Source: an uncultured Acidimicrobiales bacterium (GTDB taxonomy: Bacteria > Actinomycetota > Acidimicrobiia > Acidimicrobiales > UBA10347). Taken from it: a stretch of 64,000 bases of DNA. Position numbers and translations under genes: made by a program. The stretch covers positions 1 to 64,000 of the forward strand of contig CALKPY010000007.1 in NCBI GenBank assembly GCA_937991435.1. Reading direction: 5' to 3'. Of the stretch, positions 1-6,671 are shown in pieces. The notes below the pieces were generated by a model. That model saw nothing but the letters and a program-made list of their open reading frames with translations, was not told the origin of the DNA and ran no database searches. Within the stretch, counting starts at the first letter, position 1. Every line of letters begins with the position of its first letter.

Positions 1-72
1 AACGTCGACACCAGTGCCCCCGAAGACCCACCGGTGACCCAACTCGGCCGTCGCTCGAAGTTGTTCGGATGA
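1..72 (+). CDS. C-terminal end of a protein cut by the window edge
   Basis: Frame 1 is open from the first base to a TGA at 70-72 and encodes a 23-residue tail ending in RRSKLFG. The short acidic, Pro-rich stretch followed by basic residues could be a protein C-terminus. Frame 3 is also open until about 185, so the choice of frame is a judgement. No function can be given. Confidence 0.4.
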   Translation, partial: NVDTSAPEDPPVTQLGRRSKLFG

Positions 73-122
73 TCCGAGCTATGCAACGTGTGCTATGGTC
101 CACCCAGATCGAAAAAGCAAAC

Positions 123-153
123 GGCCCCGCCACCGTGGAAGGGGTGCGGGGCC
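123..153. terminator. GC-rich hairpin before the pentapeptide gene
   Basis: GGCCCCGC pairs with GCGGGGCC across a 15-nt loop. There is no T-run after it, so it may be a terminator for the gene entering from the left or a leader structure for the next gene. Confidence 0.4.
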
Positions 154-175
154 ATGACCGGAAGGTAGTTCCGAT

Positions 176-808
176 ATGCCCACCATAGACCAAACCGAAC
201 TCGCAGGCATCCTCGCCGCTCATCAGAAGTGGCGCAACGGTGAACCCGGAGGGGAGCGCGCCGACCTGCGCGACGCCGACCTGCGCGGCGCCAACCTGCG
301 CAGAGCCAACCTGCACGGCGTCGACCTGCACGGCGTCGACCTGTACGGCGCCGACCTGCGCAGAGCCAACCTGCGCGGCGCCAACCTGCGCGGCGCCAAC
401 CTGCGCAGAGCCAACCTGCACGACGCCGACCTGCACGGCGCCGACCTGCGCGACGCCGACCTGCACGGCGCCGACCTGCGCGACGCCGACCTGCGCGGCG
501 CCAACCTGTACCGCGCCGACCTGCGCAGAGCTACCCTGTACCGCGCCAAATTCGCAGGTTGTAACCTCGACAGTGTCAGCGGCATCGTCTGGGCGGCAGT
601 CGGGCCAACCCCCGAAGGCCGAACAGTAATTGCCGTATGGCACGGGCCAGAAGAAGGCATCATCGTGCATTGCGGATGCGGGCGCAACACGCCCGCTGAC
701 GCGCTCGCCGCTTGTGGCGACACATCGGACCCGAAACGGTGCCGAAAACTTGTCAAACGGGTCGTCAAAGACGTCACCGCTTGGGTTGACGGTTTGGAGA
801 CAGCATGA
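176..808 (+). CDS. Pentapeptide repeat protein
   Basis: This 210-residue protein has an N-terminal segment of about 28 residues and then roughly 20 tandem A(D/N)Lxx pentapeptides (about residues 28-125), which fold as a right-handed quadrilateral beta-helix. An unrelated C-terminal domain of about 80 residues contains HCGCG and ends in a basic and then acidic helix. Some pentapeptide proteins (MfpA, Qnr) mimic DNA and bind gyrase, but nothing here proves that role. GGAAGG lies ten bases upstream of the ATG. The gene overlaps the next by ATGA. The repeats are nearly identical at the DNA level (GCGCGGCGCCAACCT-type units), which suggests recent expansion. Confidence 0.85.
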   Translation: MPTIDQTELAGILAAHQKWRNGEPGGERADLRDADLRGANLRRANLHGVDLHGVDLYGADLRRANLRGANLRGANLRRANLHDADLHGADLRDADLHGADLRDADLRGANLYRADLRRATLYRAKFAGCNLDSVSGIVWAAVGPTPEGRTVIAVWHGPEEGIIVHCGCGRNTPADALAACGDTSDPKRCRKLVKRVVKDVTAWVDGLETA

Positions 809-933
809 CCGCCATCTTCAGCAACTTCGCCCTCCTGGTCGCGTTCCTGTGGGTCGTCGTCGACTTCTACGAACAAACGACCCGCAGGCAGATCGGAAGG
901 TTCAGAGAGGAAATGGGCCGATGGCAACGATAA
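805..933 (+). CDS. Small membrane protein (42 aa)
   Basis: Too short for the ORF track. The ATG overlaps the stop of the pentapeptide gene (ATGA), so the two are translationally coupled. Residues 4-20 form one hydrophobic segment (IFSNFALLVAFLWVVV), followed by a charged Arg/Glu-rich cytoplasmic-type tail ending WQR. It overlaps the start of the next gene by 13 bases. Function is unknown; holin-like or anchoring roles are possible but unsupported. Confidence 0.6.
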   Translation: MTAIFSNFALLVAFLWVVVDFYEQTTRRQIGRFREEMGRWQR

Positions 934-1136
934 CCCGACCGAAGTACGTCGCCTACGTGTGGGACGAACCGACCTTGAAGATCTGGCACCGAGGCTTCTA
1001 CAGGTCTTGGCTACGAGCGAAGGTCGCGGCCTGGTGGCATAAGACGACCCGGGACGCGAACTCGGCGTCTCTCGTGTTCAAGACGTTCCACGACCGGCAT
1101 CTAGAGTTCGAGGCGTCCAAGCAGCTGCAATGGTAA
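921..1136 (+). CDS. Hypothetical protein (71 aa)
   Basis: Starts at ATG 921 inside the end of the preceding small membrane gene, with GAGG about 12 bases upstream. The product is basic and rich in Trp and aromatics (WLRAKVAAWWHK), with no recognised domain. It is the last gene of a three-gene overlapping unit. The longer ORF-track start (630) would overlap the pentapeptide gene in another frame and is rejected. Confidence 0.6.
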   Translation: MATITRPKYVAYVWDEPTLKIWHRGFYRSWLRAKVAAWWHKTTRDANSASLVFKTFHDRHLEFEASKQLQW

Positions 1137-1205
1137 TTGATCGGCCATTTAGATGTTAACTGTTTCGCCAAACAATCCAGAAAGATGATCCATACGGCCT
1201 AATCC

Positions 1206-1352
1206 GTGGACTGCTCGACCAGACGCAGCCCGGTCCCTGCCAGCATCGGCTCCCTGCAATCCCTGCACTGCGGCGCAGGCGGGATCGTGACCCGAACCAT
1301 CCTGCAGTGCTCGCAATGCCACGAAGACCGCTCAGGCTCTGCTGTGCTCTGA
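1206..1352 (+). CDS. Possible small Cys-containing ORF (48 aa)
   Basis: A GTG-started frame encodes 48 residues with a possible zinc-ribbon pattern, HC then CxxCH, near the C-terminus. No clear ribosome binding site is seen. It fills part of the otherwise empty interval 1137-1425, which also holds a GATCCATACGGCCTA element (1187-1201) and TGTGATACTGT at 1385-1395. It may be chance. Confidence 0.25.
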   Translation: MDCSTRRSPVPASIGSLQSLHCGAGGIVTRTILQCSQCHEDRSGSAVL

Positions 1353-1425
1353 CTGTGTCGACTCATCCCCCCAAGATAGCATACTGTGATACTGTGACGC
1401 CATGGAACCCGTCAACGACGAATGA

Positions 1426-1536
1426 TCACTCGCCCTCGTACAACGACTTCAGGTCCTCCTCGATCGGCTGTGCAGCCGACACCATCGGCCGGTTCATCAG
1501 CCGCAGGATTTCATTCTTCTGCTCGATCGAACCTAC
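1426..1536 (-). other. In-frame continuation of the 1537-1755 ORF after TGA
   Basis: Directly after the TGA of the upstream gene the same frame stays open for 36 codons to a second TGA at 1426-1428. The translation (EQKNEILRLMNRP then EEDLKSLYEGE) looks like a genuine amphipathic C-terminus. No ATG, GTG or TTG lies before codon 14. Either the TGA is read through, the frame starts internally (ATG, 23 residues), or the stop is a recent mutation. Confidence 0.4.
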
Positions 1537-1755
1537 TCATGAAGAGAACTTCAACTGGCCGATAGCCGTCCACGGAATGAACGCCGGGTCGCCCTGAAGA
1601 TCGGCCTCCCGGTACACGGCGACCCCATCCGAGTACACGGCCATCACGTAGACGCTGATCGCGGACGAATCGATTCGATGCAGTACAGCTCGCGGCATCC
1701 CGCCTTCAGCATCGACTCGGGCCTTGACGTCCTCCCACATTGTGTTCGGTGTCAC
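1537..1755 (-). CDS. Hypothetical protein (72 aa), possible TGA readthrough
   Basis: Third gene of a minus-strand unit that begins at a leaderless promoter near 2110; its ATG overlaps the upstream stop (ATGA). The sequence has a beta-rich middle (SVYVMAVYSDGVAVY) and a FIPWTAIGQL end, as in many small phage proteins with a strand-rich barrel-like fold. Function is unknown. The frame continues for 36 codons past the TGA, so the mature protein may be about 109 residues if the stop is recoded. Confidence 0.65.
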   Translation of the reverse strand: MTPNTMWEDVKARVDAEGGMPRAVLHRIDSSAISVYVMAVYSDGVAVYREADLQGDPAFIPWTAIGQLKFSS

Positions 1756-1955
1756 GGCTCCAGCCTCTCATGTGCGTACAGGTCGGCCTGTGCTATGTCT
1801 ACCAGCTGCTGAAGGCGGAAGATCTCATCGTCCGGCGCTCCCTGCTGAAGCGCTGCGTCGCAGGTAACCTCGGCGGCTCGCACGAGAGTACCGAGGCGGT
1901 GAAGCTTCTGCTCCCACTGACTGGCTGCATCTAGTTCTTGACTGGTGAAGCTCAT
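1752..1955 (-). CDS. Small helical protein, paralogue of the 7107 gene
   Basis: 67 residues, predicted all helical. The C-terminal half (QGAPDDEI then RLQQLVDIAQADLYAHE) matches the protein at 7107-7310 (QGAPAEVI then KLEADLKVAEATLEAH) in spacing and identity, so the two are paralogues within this genome. It is coupled to both neighbours by 4-base overlaps in a unit driven by the leaderless promoter near 2110. Function is unknown. Confidence 0.7.
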   Translation of the reverse strand: MSFTSQELDAASQWEQKLHRLGTLVRAAEVTCDAALQQGAPDDEIFRLQQLVDIAQADLYAHERLEP

Positions 1956-2101
1956 GCGGGGCGGATTGTGGTGTCGATACCGGCCTTGCCGTGAAGCTCA
2001 CAGGCTCGGGCCTGCGCTGCTTCCACGGCCATTGGGCCTTCGGTGCGGGTGGTGTTGAAGACCCGGTCGGTGATGACTACGTTGTACTGTGTTGCGTTCA
2101 T
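1952..2101 (-). CDS. Small protein with predicted leaderless start (49 aa)
   Basis: The annotated ORF begins upstream, but the ATG at 2101 lies exactly six bases after a GATAAT -10 box, so the transcript should start at the A of this ATG. The N-terminus MNATQ is shared by other leaderless genes here (MNATE, MNATH, MNASQ). The rest is short and mixed alpha/beta with no recognised domain. First gene of a three-gene minus unit. Confidence 0.65.
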   Translation of the reverse strand: MNATQYNVVITDRVFNTTRTEGPMAVEAAQARACELHGKAGIDTTIRPA

Positions 2102-2107
2102 ATATGT

Positions 2108-2136
2108 ATTATCGACGCTTTGCTGGGAACCTTGAG
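2108..2136 (-). promoter_or_regulatory. Leaderless promoter cassette
   Basis: Minus strand: -35 CTCAAG (2131-2136), 17-bp spacer, -10 GATAAT (2108-2113), then ACATAT and ATG at 2101. Confidence 0.75.
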
Positions 2137-2201
2137 TCAAACCGAAACAACAGGCCAAACGACCTACACCCGCATGCCAAACAGGATGCTAAGGTGGCCC
2201 C

Positions 2202-2441
2202 ATGAAACGACTACTCGGAATTGCCATCGTCCTGCTCGGCGCCGCGGCTGGCGTCTACATCGGCGGGTACCTCATGATCTTCGGTGGGGGAGTCCAGTTC
2301 GTGGACGCTCTCCAAGCGGACCCGGTCGATTCAAGCTCGGCCGTAATCGGAGCGATCCGGTTCGGGTTCGGCTGGATGGTCGGCTGGATCGTGTTCGGGG
2401 TGATCGGGTTCATTGGCGGTCTTCTCGCCCTCTGGGACTAA
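2202..2441 (+). CDS. Small membrane protein (79 aa)
   Basis: Two hydrophobic segments, about residues 5-28 (IVLLGAAAGVYIGGYLMIFGG) and 50-76 (Gly/Ile/Phe-rich), separated by a polar loop. This resembles holin-like or accessory phage membrane proteins. It stands alone and divergent from the leaderless unit at 2101, and a CTAAGGTGG sequence just upstream may serve as ribosome binding site. Function is unknown. Confidence 0.65.
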   Translation: MKRLLGIAIVLLGAAAGVYIGGYLMIFGGGVQFVDALQADPVDSSSAVIGAIRFGFGWMVGWIVFGVIGFIGGLLALWD

Positions 2442-2444
2442 GTC

Positions 2445-2528
2445 ATGCCGTTAGTCAGTGACGGCAAGCACGGATTCGACGCGGCCGGGCTGCACAACCC
2501 CGGCTGGGATTACGACAACCCCGGCTGA
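2445..2528 (+). CDS. Micro-ORF (27 aa)
   Basis: Follows the membrane protein gene by three bases and encodes a Gly/Asp/Asn-rich peptide ending NPGWDYDNPG. Size and lack of relatives make it uncertain, but composition and close spacing suggest translation. Confidence 0.35.
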   Translation: MPLVSDGKHGFDAAGLHNPGWDYDNPG

Positions 2529-2530
2529 AG

Positions 2531-2884
2531 TTACCAGCGCCAATCGGCCCAAGCCTGCAGCGATGGAGAAGGAACGCCGCCGTCCTCACGGGCTACCATC
2601 AGATGCTCGGCGAGGTTGCCCTCGTCCGGTCCGATGGACTCCCATGTCTCGGCGGAGACTCGAACCTCTTGGCCCTCAGGGTCAACGAGCAGCCAGACCC
2701 GCTCGCAGTCATCGATGACGGTGTCGTCAGTGACATGCTCGGGTCCGTCGAACTGGCCGCCATCGAAGATGCCGGGCACGTCGCGTACGATCAGGCATCC
2801 GTAGGTGGCGTGCTCGATCGGGATGGCTTTGCCGATGTGGATCTTGTTGTTGCGCTTGTCTTGGAGTGCGATGTAGGTGTTCAT
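2531..2884 (-). CDS. Hypothetical protein (117 aa)
   Basis: Second gene downstream of the leaderless promoter near 3190, eight bases after the 96-residue gene. The N-terminus is strand-rich (TYIALQDKRNNKIHIG), the middle is acidic, and the C-terminus ends WADWRW. No conserved domain is recognised. It converges with the micro-ORF at 2528. Confidence 0.65.
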   Translation of the reverse strand: MNTYIALQDKRNNKIHIGKAIPIEHATYGCLIVRDVPGIFDGGQFDGPEHVTDDTVIDDCERVWLLVDPEGQEVRVSAETWESIGPDEGNLAEHLMVAREDGGVPSPSLQAWADWRW

Positions 2885-2892
2885 GGCGGGTC

Positions 2893-3183
2893 CTATCGGT
2901 TGTTGGCTTGTGCGGCTTTACCGGCGGCTACTGCGTTGCGGAGGTCGTCCACTGTTCCGCAGCGTGGGAGGTTGTGGCCTTCGATCAGGTTGAGGAGGGT
3001 CATTGCCTGGTCGTAGGCTCGGTACTTGGCGACTTTGCTTACGGGGGTTTTGCGTTTGCCTGCGTTCCAGTTGTCGACGCTGGTGATGAAGCTTTGGATG
3101 GCTTTGGTGTTGCGGGCTACTGTTTCGTTGATGAGGCCTTGGTGTCCGGTTTGGCTTGTGGTGATGGTAATGTTCGTGTTCAT
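2893..3183 (-). CDS. Small helical protein with leaderless start (96 aa)
   Basis: The start at 3183 is chosen because the ATG follows GATAAT by exactly six bases; the longer track ORF would begin inside the promoter. The N-terminus MNTNITITT is polar. The C-terminal 70 residues look helical and DNA-binding-like (SVDNWNAGKRKTPVSK), but this is only an impression. It shares a short intergenic region with the divergent nucleotidyltransferase gene at 3299. Confidence 0.65.
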   Translation of the reverse strand: MNTNITITTSQTGHQGLINETVARNTKAIQSFITSVDNWNAGKRKTPVSKVAKYRAYDQAMTLLNLIEGHNLPRCGTVDDLRNAVAAGKAAQANNR

Positions 3184-3189
3184 ATATAT

Positions 3190-3218
3190 ATTATCGACGG
3201 GTCTGGGTGACACTTGAG
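3190..3218 (-). promoter_or_regulatory. Leaderless promoter cassette
   Basis: Minus strand: -35 CTCAAG (3213-3218), 17-bp spacer, -10 GATAAT (3190-3195), six bases ATATAT, ATG at 3183. Confidence 0.75.
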
Positions 3219-3236
3219 GAGTTTTCTCGAAAAAAG

Positions 3237-3249
3237 ATTTCTGAGAAAT
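3237..3249. promoter_or_regulatory. Operator-like inverted repeat ATTTCTGAGAAAT
   Basis: A 13-bp palindrome between the divergent leaderless promoters of 3183 and 3299. The identical 13-mer recurs at 25748-25760, and close copies occur at 21411 and 38932, each 13-19 bp upstream of a CTAAAG -35 box. Confidence 0.55.
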
Positions 3250-3261
3250 CTGCTCCAGTGG

Positions 3262-3290
3262 CTAAAGTCTCACCGAAACAGGACGATAAT
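3262..3290 (+). promoter_or_regulatory. Leaderless-type promoter of the nucleotidyltransferase gene
   Basis: -35 CTAAAG (3262-3267), 17-bp spacer, -10 GATAAT (3285-3290). Eight bases (ATATATAT) separate it from the ATG at 3299, two more than elsewhere, probably from a slipped AT repeat. Confidence 0.75.
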
Positions 3291-3298
3291 ATATATAT

Positions 3299-4048
3299 AT
3301 GAACGCATCGCAAGAAACCTTCAACCAAATAGCCGCAGCAGCAGCACACTTCACCGGCAACGGATGGACCGCACGAGTAGTCGGCGGAACCGTACGCGAC
3401 TGGGCCATGGGAGTCCCCTCCAACGACTTCGACTTCGTAGTCAAAGGCCCTGAGGGTTCAACCTTCGAAGACGCAGTTGCACACTTCTCCACCTTCGGAG
3501 AATGGGTCGCAACCGCCGAAACCACCTTCGCATTCAAAGTACGGGTCGAAGGATTCGAAGAAGACTGCGACTTCGTTTGGGCACGCAAAGAGCACGGCCC
3601 GTGGGACAAAGACGGCAAACCAGCCTTCTGCACCGAAGGGACCTTCGAGGACGACGAAGCACGCCGCGACTTCACATGGAACGCAATGTCGATAGACGCA
3701 GAAGGAACCTTCCGGGATCCCTTCAACGGAATGGCAGACATGGAGACCGGAACCATACGAGCATGCGGAAACGCATTTGACCGGTTCATGGAGTCCCCTG
3801 ACCGAGCAGGACGAGCAATGAAATTTGCTGCCCGGTTCGGATGGGCCGCCGACGAAGACATGGAAGCAGCTTTCGCTAACCCCGAGTTCTGGGAACGGTG
3901 CGCAGCATCGAACTCGGACACTCGCCAGAACGCATGGCGCGGAGCATTCGGGGAAGACGCACAGGCCGCAGCAATGTTCTTTGGGTCTTGGCCCAAAGGA
4001 ATGTGCGAGGCCTTCACGGCTGGCTGCACGATGAAATTCAAAGGCTAA
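3299..4048 (+). CDS. tRNA nucleotidyltransferase / poly(A) polymerase head-domain protein
   Basis: A 249-residue protein of the class II CCA-adding / poly(A) polymerase family. Residues 26-48 carry the head motif VVGGTVRDWAMG then NDFDFV, including the two catalytic Asp residues. RRDFTWNAM at about 125 is the second family hallmark, followed by DPFNGMADM. Typical CCA-adding enzymes are about 400 residues, so the C-terminal body and tail domains are short or missing. A role in maturing or repairing tRNA 3' ends fits the six phage tRNA genes, three of which lack encoded CCA. Preceded by a strong phage promoter. Confidence 0.85.
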   Translation: MNASQETFNQIAAAAAHFTGNGWTARVVGGTVRDWAMGVPSNDFDFVVKGPEGSTFEDAVAHFSTFGEWVATAETTFAFKVRVEGFEEDCDFVWARKEHGPWDKDGKPAFCTEGTFEDDEARRDFTWNAMSIDAEGTFRDPFNGMADMETGTIRACGNAFDRFMESPDRAGRAMKFAARFGWAADEDMEAAFANPEFWERCAASNSDTRQNAWRGAFGEDAQAAAMFFGSWPKGMCEAFTAGCTMKFKG

Positions 4049-4054
4049 GGAGTT

Positions 4055-4082
4055 GGCCCGGTTGGTCGAGTGACCGGCCGGG
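4055..4082. terminator. Hairpin after the nucleotidyltransferase gene
   Basis: GCCCGG pairs with CCGGGC a few bases after the stop codon at 4048. No T-run follows, so termination is only suggested. Confidence 0.35.
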
Positions 4083-4098
4083 CTGATACCTTCTCGCC

Positions 4099-4206
4099 GT
4101 GGACGATGAATTGTTGACGGCCTTGATCCGACTCGTGCTCTTCCTGTCCCTGTGTGGGCTTGTGGTCGCCGGGGTGGCGTTAGCGTTCTTCTTGCCGCTG
4201 GTGTAA
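4099..4206 (+). CDS. Single-span membrane micro-protein (35 aa)
   Basis: Below the track's length cut-off. A GTG start gives VDDELLTALIRL and then an unbroken hydrophobic segment to the C-terminus (LVLFLSLCGLVVAGVALAFF). This is a typical small phage membrane peptide. GATACC just upstream could be a -10 box. Function is unknown. Confidence 0.5.
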   Translation: MDDELLTALIRLVLFLSLCGLVVAGVALAFFLPLV

Positions 4207-4226
4207 CCCTGCGCTAAAGTAGCGGG

Positions 4227-4679
4227 ATGATCGAAGATATCCCACTCCCCGGATTCGGGCACTGCGAGCTATGCGACAAGAAAGACGCCAAGATCGCCGA
4301 CCTCCGAACCAAACTAATCGAACACCAACGCGAGCTTGCACGCTGGAGAGGCGACTACGGCAGCCTCTACAACGGGGCGCCGCCACGCGTCCACGGATCG
4401 CCGACATCCGCAGCAGGTGCCGCCAAGATCGCCCCGAAGGCCGGACAGATCCGGCAACAGATCCTGCAGCATTTCCAGCAGGACAGCCACGGGCGCGGTC
4501 TCACCTGCGCCGAGGTAGAGCTTCTGTTCCCGGACCATTCGCATCAGTCGATCTCGGCGCGGATCAGGGAACTCGTACTCGAAGGCGATATCTACAACAC
4601 TGGAGAGACTCGGGTTAACCCGAAGTCTGGCGTGAAGGTGCGGGTCTACCGGGAAGTTAAGGAGACGGCTGATGTATAG
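4227..4679 (+). CDS. Winged-helix protein with N-terminal Cys pair
   Basis: 150 residues. The N-terminus has CELCDKKD (CxxC) followed by a coiled-coil-like helix (about 18-45). After a Gly/Ala/Pro-rich linker the C-terminal half (about 75-140) has helix-turn-helix plus wing features: GQIRQQILQHF, an SHQSISARIRELVLEG recognition-helix region, and a TRVNPKSGVKVRVY wing. Similar winged-helix proteins are common in phages as small regulators. The stop overlaps the next ATG by 8 bases, indicating a short operon with 4672-4953. Confidence 0.65.
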   Translation: MIEDIPLPGFGHCELCDKKDAKIADLRTKLIEHQRELARWRGDYGSLYNGAPPRVHGSPTSAAGAAKIAPKAGQIRQQILQHFQQDSHGRGLTCAEVELLFPDHSHQSISARIRELVLEGDIYNTGETRVNPKSGVKVRVYREVKETADV

Positions 4680-4953
4680 CCCGAGCGAAGCTGTTTGGTT
4701 GAATCAGATCATGGAAATGGCTGAAGAGTTCGCTCGACGGCCGTCCATCGACGCCGAGCTGAGGTTGGCCGTTCCCGAGGGATGGTCGATCGAGCTGGAC
4801 GAGCATGGCCGACTGGCTGCGTGGCGTGCTGGCGTGCCGGTGCTCGTGTCGTTGACGACGTGGATGTCGTATCCGCCGATGCCGGAGATGTACGAGTGGT
4901 CGGTGTCGCAGTCTGACGGTGTCGCCGTTCTATCATTCACCCGCATCGTGTGA
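4672..4953 (+). CDS. Hypothetical protein (93 aa)
   Basis: Overlaps the winged-helix gene by 8 bases. The acidic N-terminal helix leads to a beta-rich C-terminal half (WSIELDEHGRLAAWRAGVPV). No family recognised. The -10 of the next gene lies inside its last codons. Confidence 0.6.
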   Translation: MYSPSEAVWLNQIMEMAEEFARRPSIDAELRLAVPEGWSIELDEHGRLAAWRAGVPVLVSLTTWMSYPPMPEMYEWSVSQSDGVAVLSFTRIV

Positions 4954-4957
4954 TACT
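4952..4957 (+). promoter_or_regulatory. GATACT -10 box within TGTGATACTGT
   Basis: TGTGATACTGT precedes the ATG at 4966 by a few bases. The same 11-mer occurs at 1385-1395 and 40250-40260, where it also lies 6-9 bases before an ATG. No convincing -35 is present. Confidence 0.45.
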
Positions 4958-4965
4958 GTCTTCGT

Positions 4966-5172
4966 ATGGCTAAACGAATCGAACTCCCAACCATCCCCGA
5001 CTACGACGAAGGCGCCATCTACACAGGACTACTCGGCGCAACCCTCACAGCACAAGCCCTCGTATGCATCGCCACCGACCTACGCCGGATCGCAAACGCA
5101 ATGGAACCCGCAACCCACAGGGCGCCCGAAGACGACCCCGCCCAATACGCCGAAGAACCGGCGCCTCTCTAG
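4966..5172 (+). CDS. Small helical protein (68 aa)
   Basis: Starts a few bases after TGTGATACTGT, so its mRNA would have almost no leader. The middle is hydrophobic and helical (LLGATLTAQALVCIATDLRRI), followed by an acidic tail. It overlaps the next gene by one base (TAGTG). No family recognised. Confidence 0.6.
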   Translation: MAKRIELPTIPDYDEGAIYTGLLGATLTAQALVCIATDLRRIANAMEPATHRAPEDDPAQYAEEPAPL

Positions 5173-5549
5173 TGGACGCTCAAACCTACTACGACAAGAC
5201 CGTCGACCACCTACGACAACAAGGCGTCAGAGCCACCACAGGGACCACGTGCACGTTCAGCGACGCTTGCGGCCGTTCCTGCGCTATCGGCGCGCACATC
5301 CCGAAAGACCACCCAGCCAGCAAGATGCCCGGAGAAAGCTTCACTTGGCTTCGAGAAGAATACCCGGAGCTTGCAGGCATCGCCTGGCCCGACACGCCTC
5401 AAGGCGTTAGGCTCGCCAGCAGACTGCAAGCCCTCCATGACCGCTACATCAACTGGAACCATAAAGCAGGCCGGTTTGGGCTGGTCGGCGAAACGCACGC
5501 CCAAGAGATCGCAGAACTCTACGGTCTCGTCTACACGCCGCCGTCCTAA
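5172..5549 (+). CDS. Conserved phage protein of unknown function (125 aa)
   Basis: The GTG at 5172 overlaps the upstream stop, which makes it preferable to the longer track ORF. The N-terminal pattern YYDKTVDHLRQQGV followed by Cys residues and CAIGAHIPKDH resembles a widespread small phage family whose members begin with a short helix, a QGV turn and a C-x-x-G loop. Function of that family is unknown. The C-terminal half is helical. Confidence 0.65.
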   Translation: MDAQTYYDKTVDHLRQQGVRATTGTTCTFSDACGRSCAIGAHIPKDHPASKMPGESFTWLREEYPELAGIAWPDTPQGVRLASRLQALHDRYINWNHKAGRFGLVGETHAQEIAELYGLVYTPPS

Positions 5550-5552
5550 TAG

Positions 5553-5996
5553 TTATAGGAACCCGACCCAAACGTGCAGGACCACGAACCCGAGCACGAC
5601 ACAGCAGGCTGATCCGAGCAGGTCGACCCACAGGCGAGTGAAAGTCTCCTGAATTGCTGAGCCAGTCACAAGCACCGCCGTGAGCCAGAACGACATCGCG
5701 ACGCACGCCGCAACCGGTTCGACGATCGGGGCACTGCCCAACATGACGGTTGAGGCCGCCAGCTTGTTCAAGGTGCTGGTGACACCGAACATCACCACCA
5801 CTGGAAGAACATATGACAAGTAAGGCACCATTGCTCGTGGTTCCGAATGAACGGACCCATCCAGCCACCAGTCGTCGCCCTGCCTTTCAGAGTCACGATG
5901 CGAAGCGAACCCGACCGTCCAGACGCAGAACAGACAGAACGCGCCAACAAGGACGCCGATGACGGCTAAGAGACCGATAAATAGTTGTGCAAGCAT
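5553..5996 (-). CDS. Multi-pass membrane protein (147 aa)
   Basis: Three or four hydrophobic segments: about 3-30 (LFIGLLAVIGVLVGAFCLF), 60-82, 95-112 and 125-147. A polar loop holds DDWWLD. No enzyme motif. It is the last gene of a minus-strand group (7033, 6671, 5996) that includes the deoxyribonucleotidase. It converges with the 5172-5549 gene. Confidence 0.65.
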   Translation of the reverse strand: MLAQLFIGLLAVIGVLVGAFCLFCVWTVGFASHRDSERQGDDWWLDGSVHSEPRAMVPYLSYVLPVVVMFGVTSTLNKLAASTVMLGSAPIVEPVAACVAMSFWLTAVLVTGSAIQETFTRLWVDLLGSACCVVLGFVVLHVWVGFL

Positions 5997-6065
5997 GCCT
6001 TAGTCTTCGACCCGAACGGGTCAAACCTTTAGGGCCGATGCAGTGGTTTGGGCAGCCTTGACCAG

Positions 6066-6671
6066 TCAGTCGAGAAGATCGAGAAGAGGCGCAGCCCCGC
6101 CCTGCCAACTGAACCGCGCCCAGCCGGTATCGACAGACCGGTTGAAAGGCTGATCGTAAACAACAGGCCGCCATTCAGCGACCGCTGCTTCCTCTGGTTT
6201 GATAGCGTCATCAAGAAGGAGCTGCCCGCGGATCAGGGACTTGTTCGGCGTCGTGATCATTCGCTTCGACCAGCCTTCACCCATGTGAAGTTCAAGCCAT
6301 GCCGCTTTCTCGTCGCGGCATGTCGGGTTCGCTTCGAGCGGTTTCGTGCAGATCCACACGTCGGCGTGTTCGGCTAGTTCGTTCAATCCGTCGGCGGCGC
6401 CTTCGATTGGGGGGAGTGAGGCGAACCAGCCGGGCCGGTTCACGACTAGCTCGCGCATGACGGCGAAACCGAAGCCGGGGTCGATGAGGTGCTCGTTCAG
6501 GAATCGGTGTTCCTGATCGTCGAGTGATTGGATGTCCCACGGCCAGAACGTTTTGTTGGCGGCTGAGTTGTTCCAGATTCGGGTTGCTTCGTCCCAGTAG
6601 CGAAGATCAAAATCAGCAAGCACGCCATCCTGGTCAACTAGGACGGTGGGTCGAGTGGTGTCGTTGGTCAT
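6066..6671 (-). CDS. 5'(3')-deoxyribonucleotidase-like HAD phosphatase
   Basis: 201 residues. HAD motif I is DQDGVLADFD (about residues 13-22) with the nucleophile Asp and acid/base Asp of the 5'-nucleotidase C family. A motif II Thr follows in WICTKPLE (about 107), and LLLDDAIK (about 150) gives the metal-binding DD of motif IV. The family dephosphorylates dNMPs, so the phage copy may tune nucleotide pools during replication. The ATG overlaps the stop of the 6668-7033 gene. Confidence 0.8.
   Translation of the reverse strand: MTNDTTRPTVLVDQDGVLADFDLRYWDEATRIWNNSAANKTFWPWDIQSLDDQEHRFLNEHLIDPGFGFAVMRELVVNRPGWFASLPPIEGAADGLNELAEHADVWICTKPLEANPTCRDEKAAWLELHMGEGWSKRMITTPNKSLIRGQLLLDDAIKPEEAAVAEWRPVVYDQPFNRSVDTGWARFSWQGGAAPLLDLLD

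Noticed and set aside
223-927. 234-codon minus ORF opposite the pentapeptide gene
   Set aside because: Shadow of the repetitive plus-strand gene, giving Arg/Ser/Leu repeats (RRSAPCRSAS-like).
3262-4041. 259-codon minus ORF opposite the nucleotidyltransferase
   Set aside because: Shadow frame; the plus-strand gene has clear catalytic motifs.
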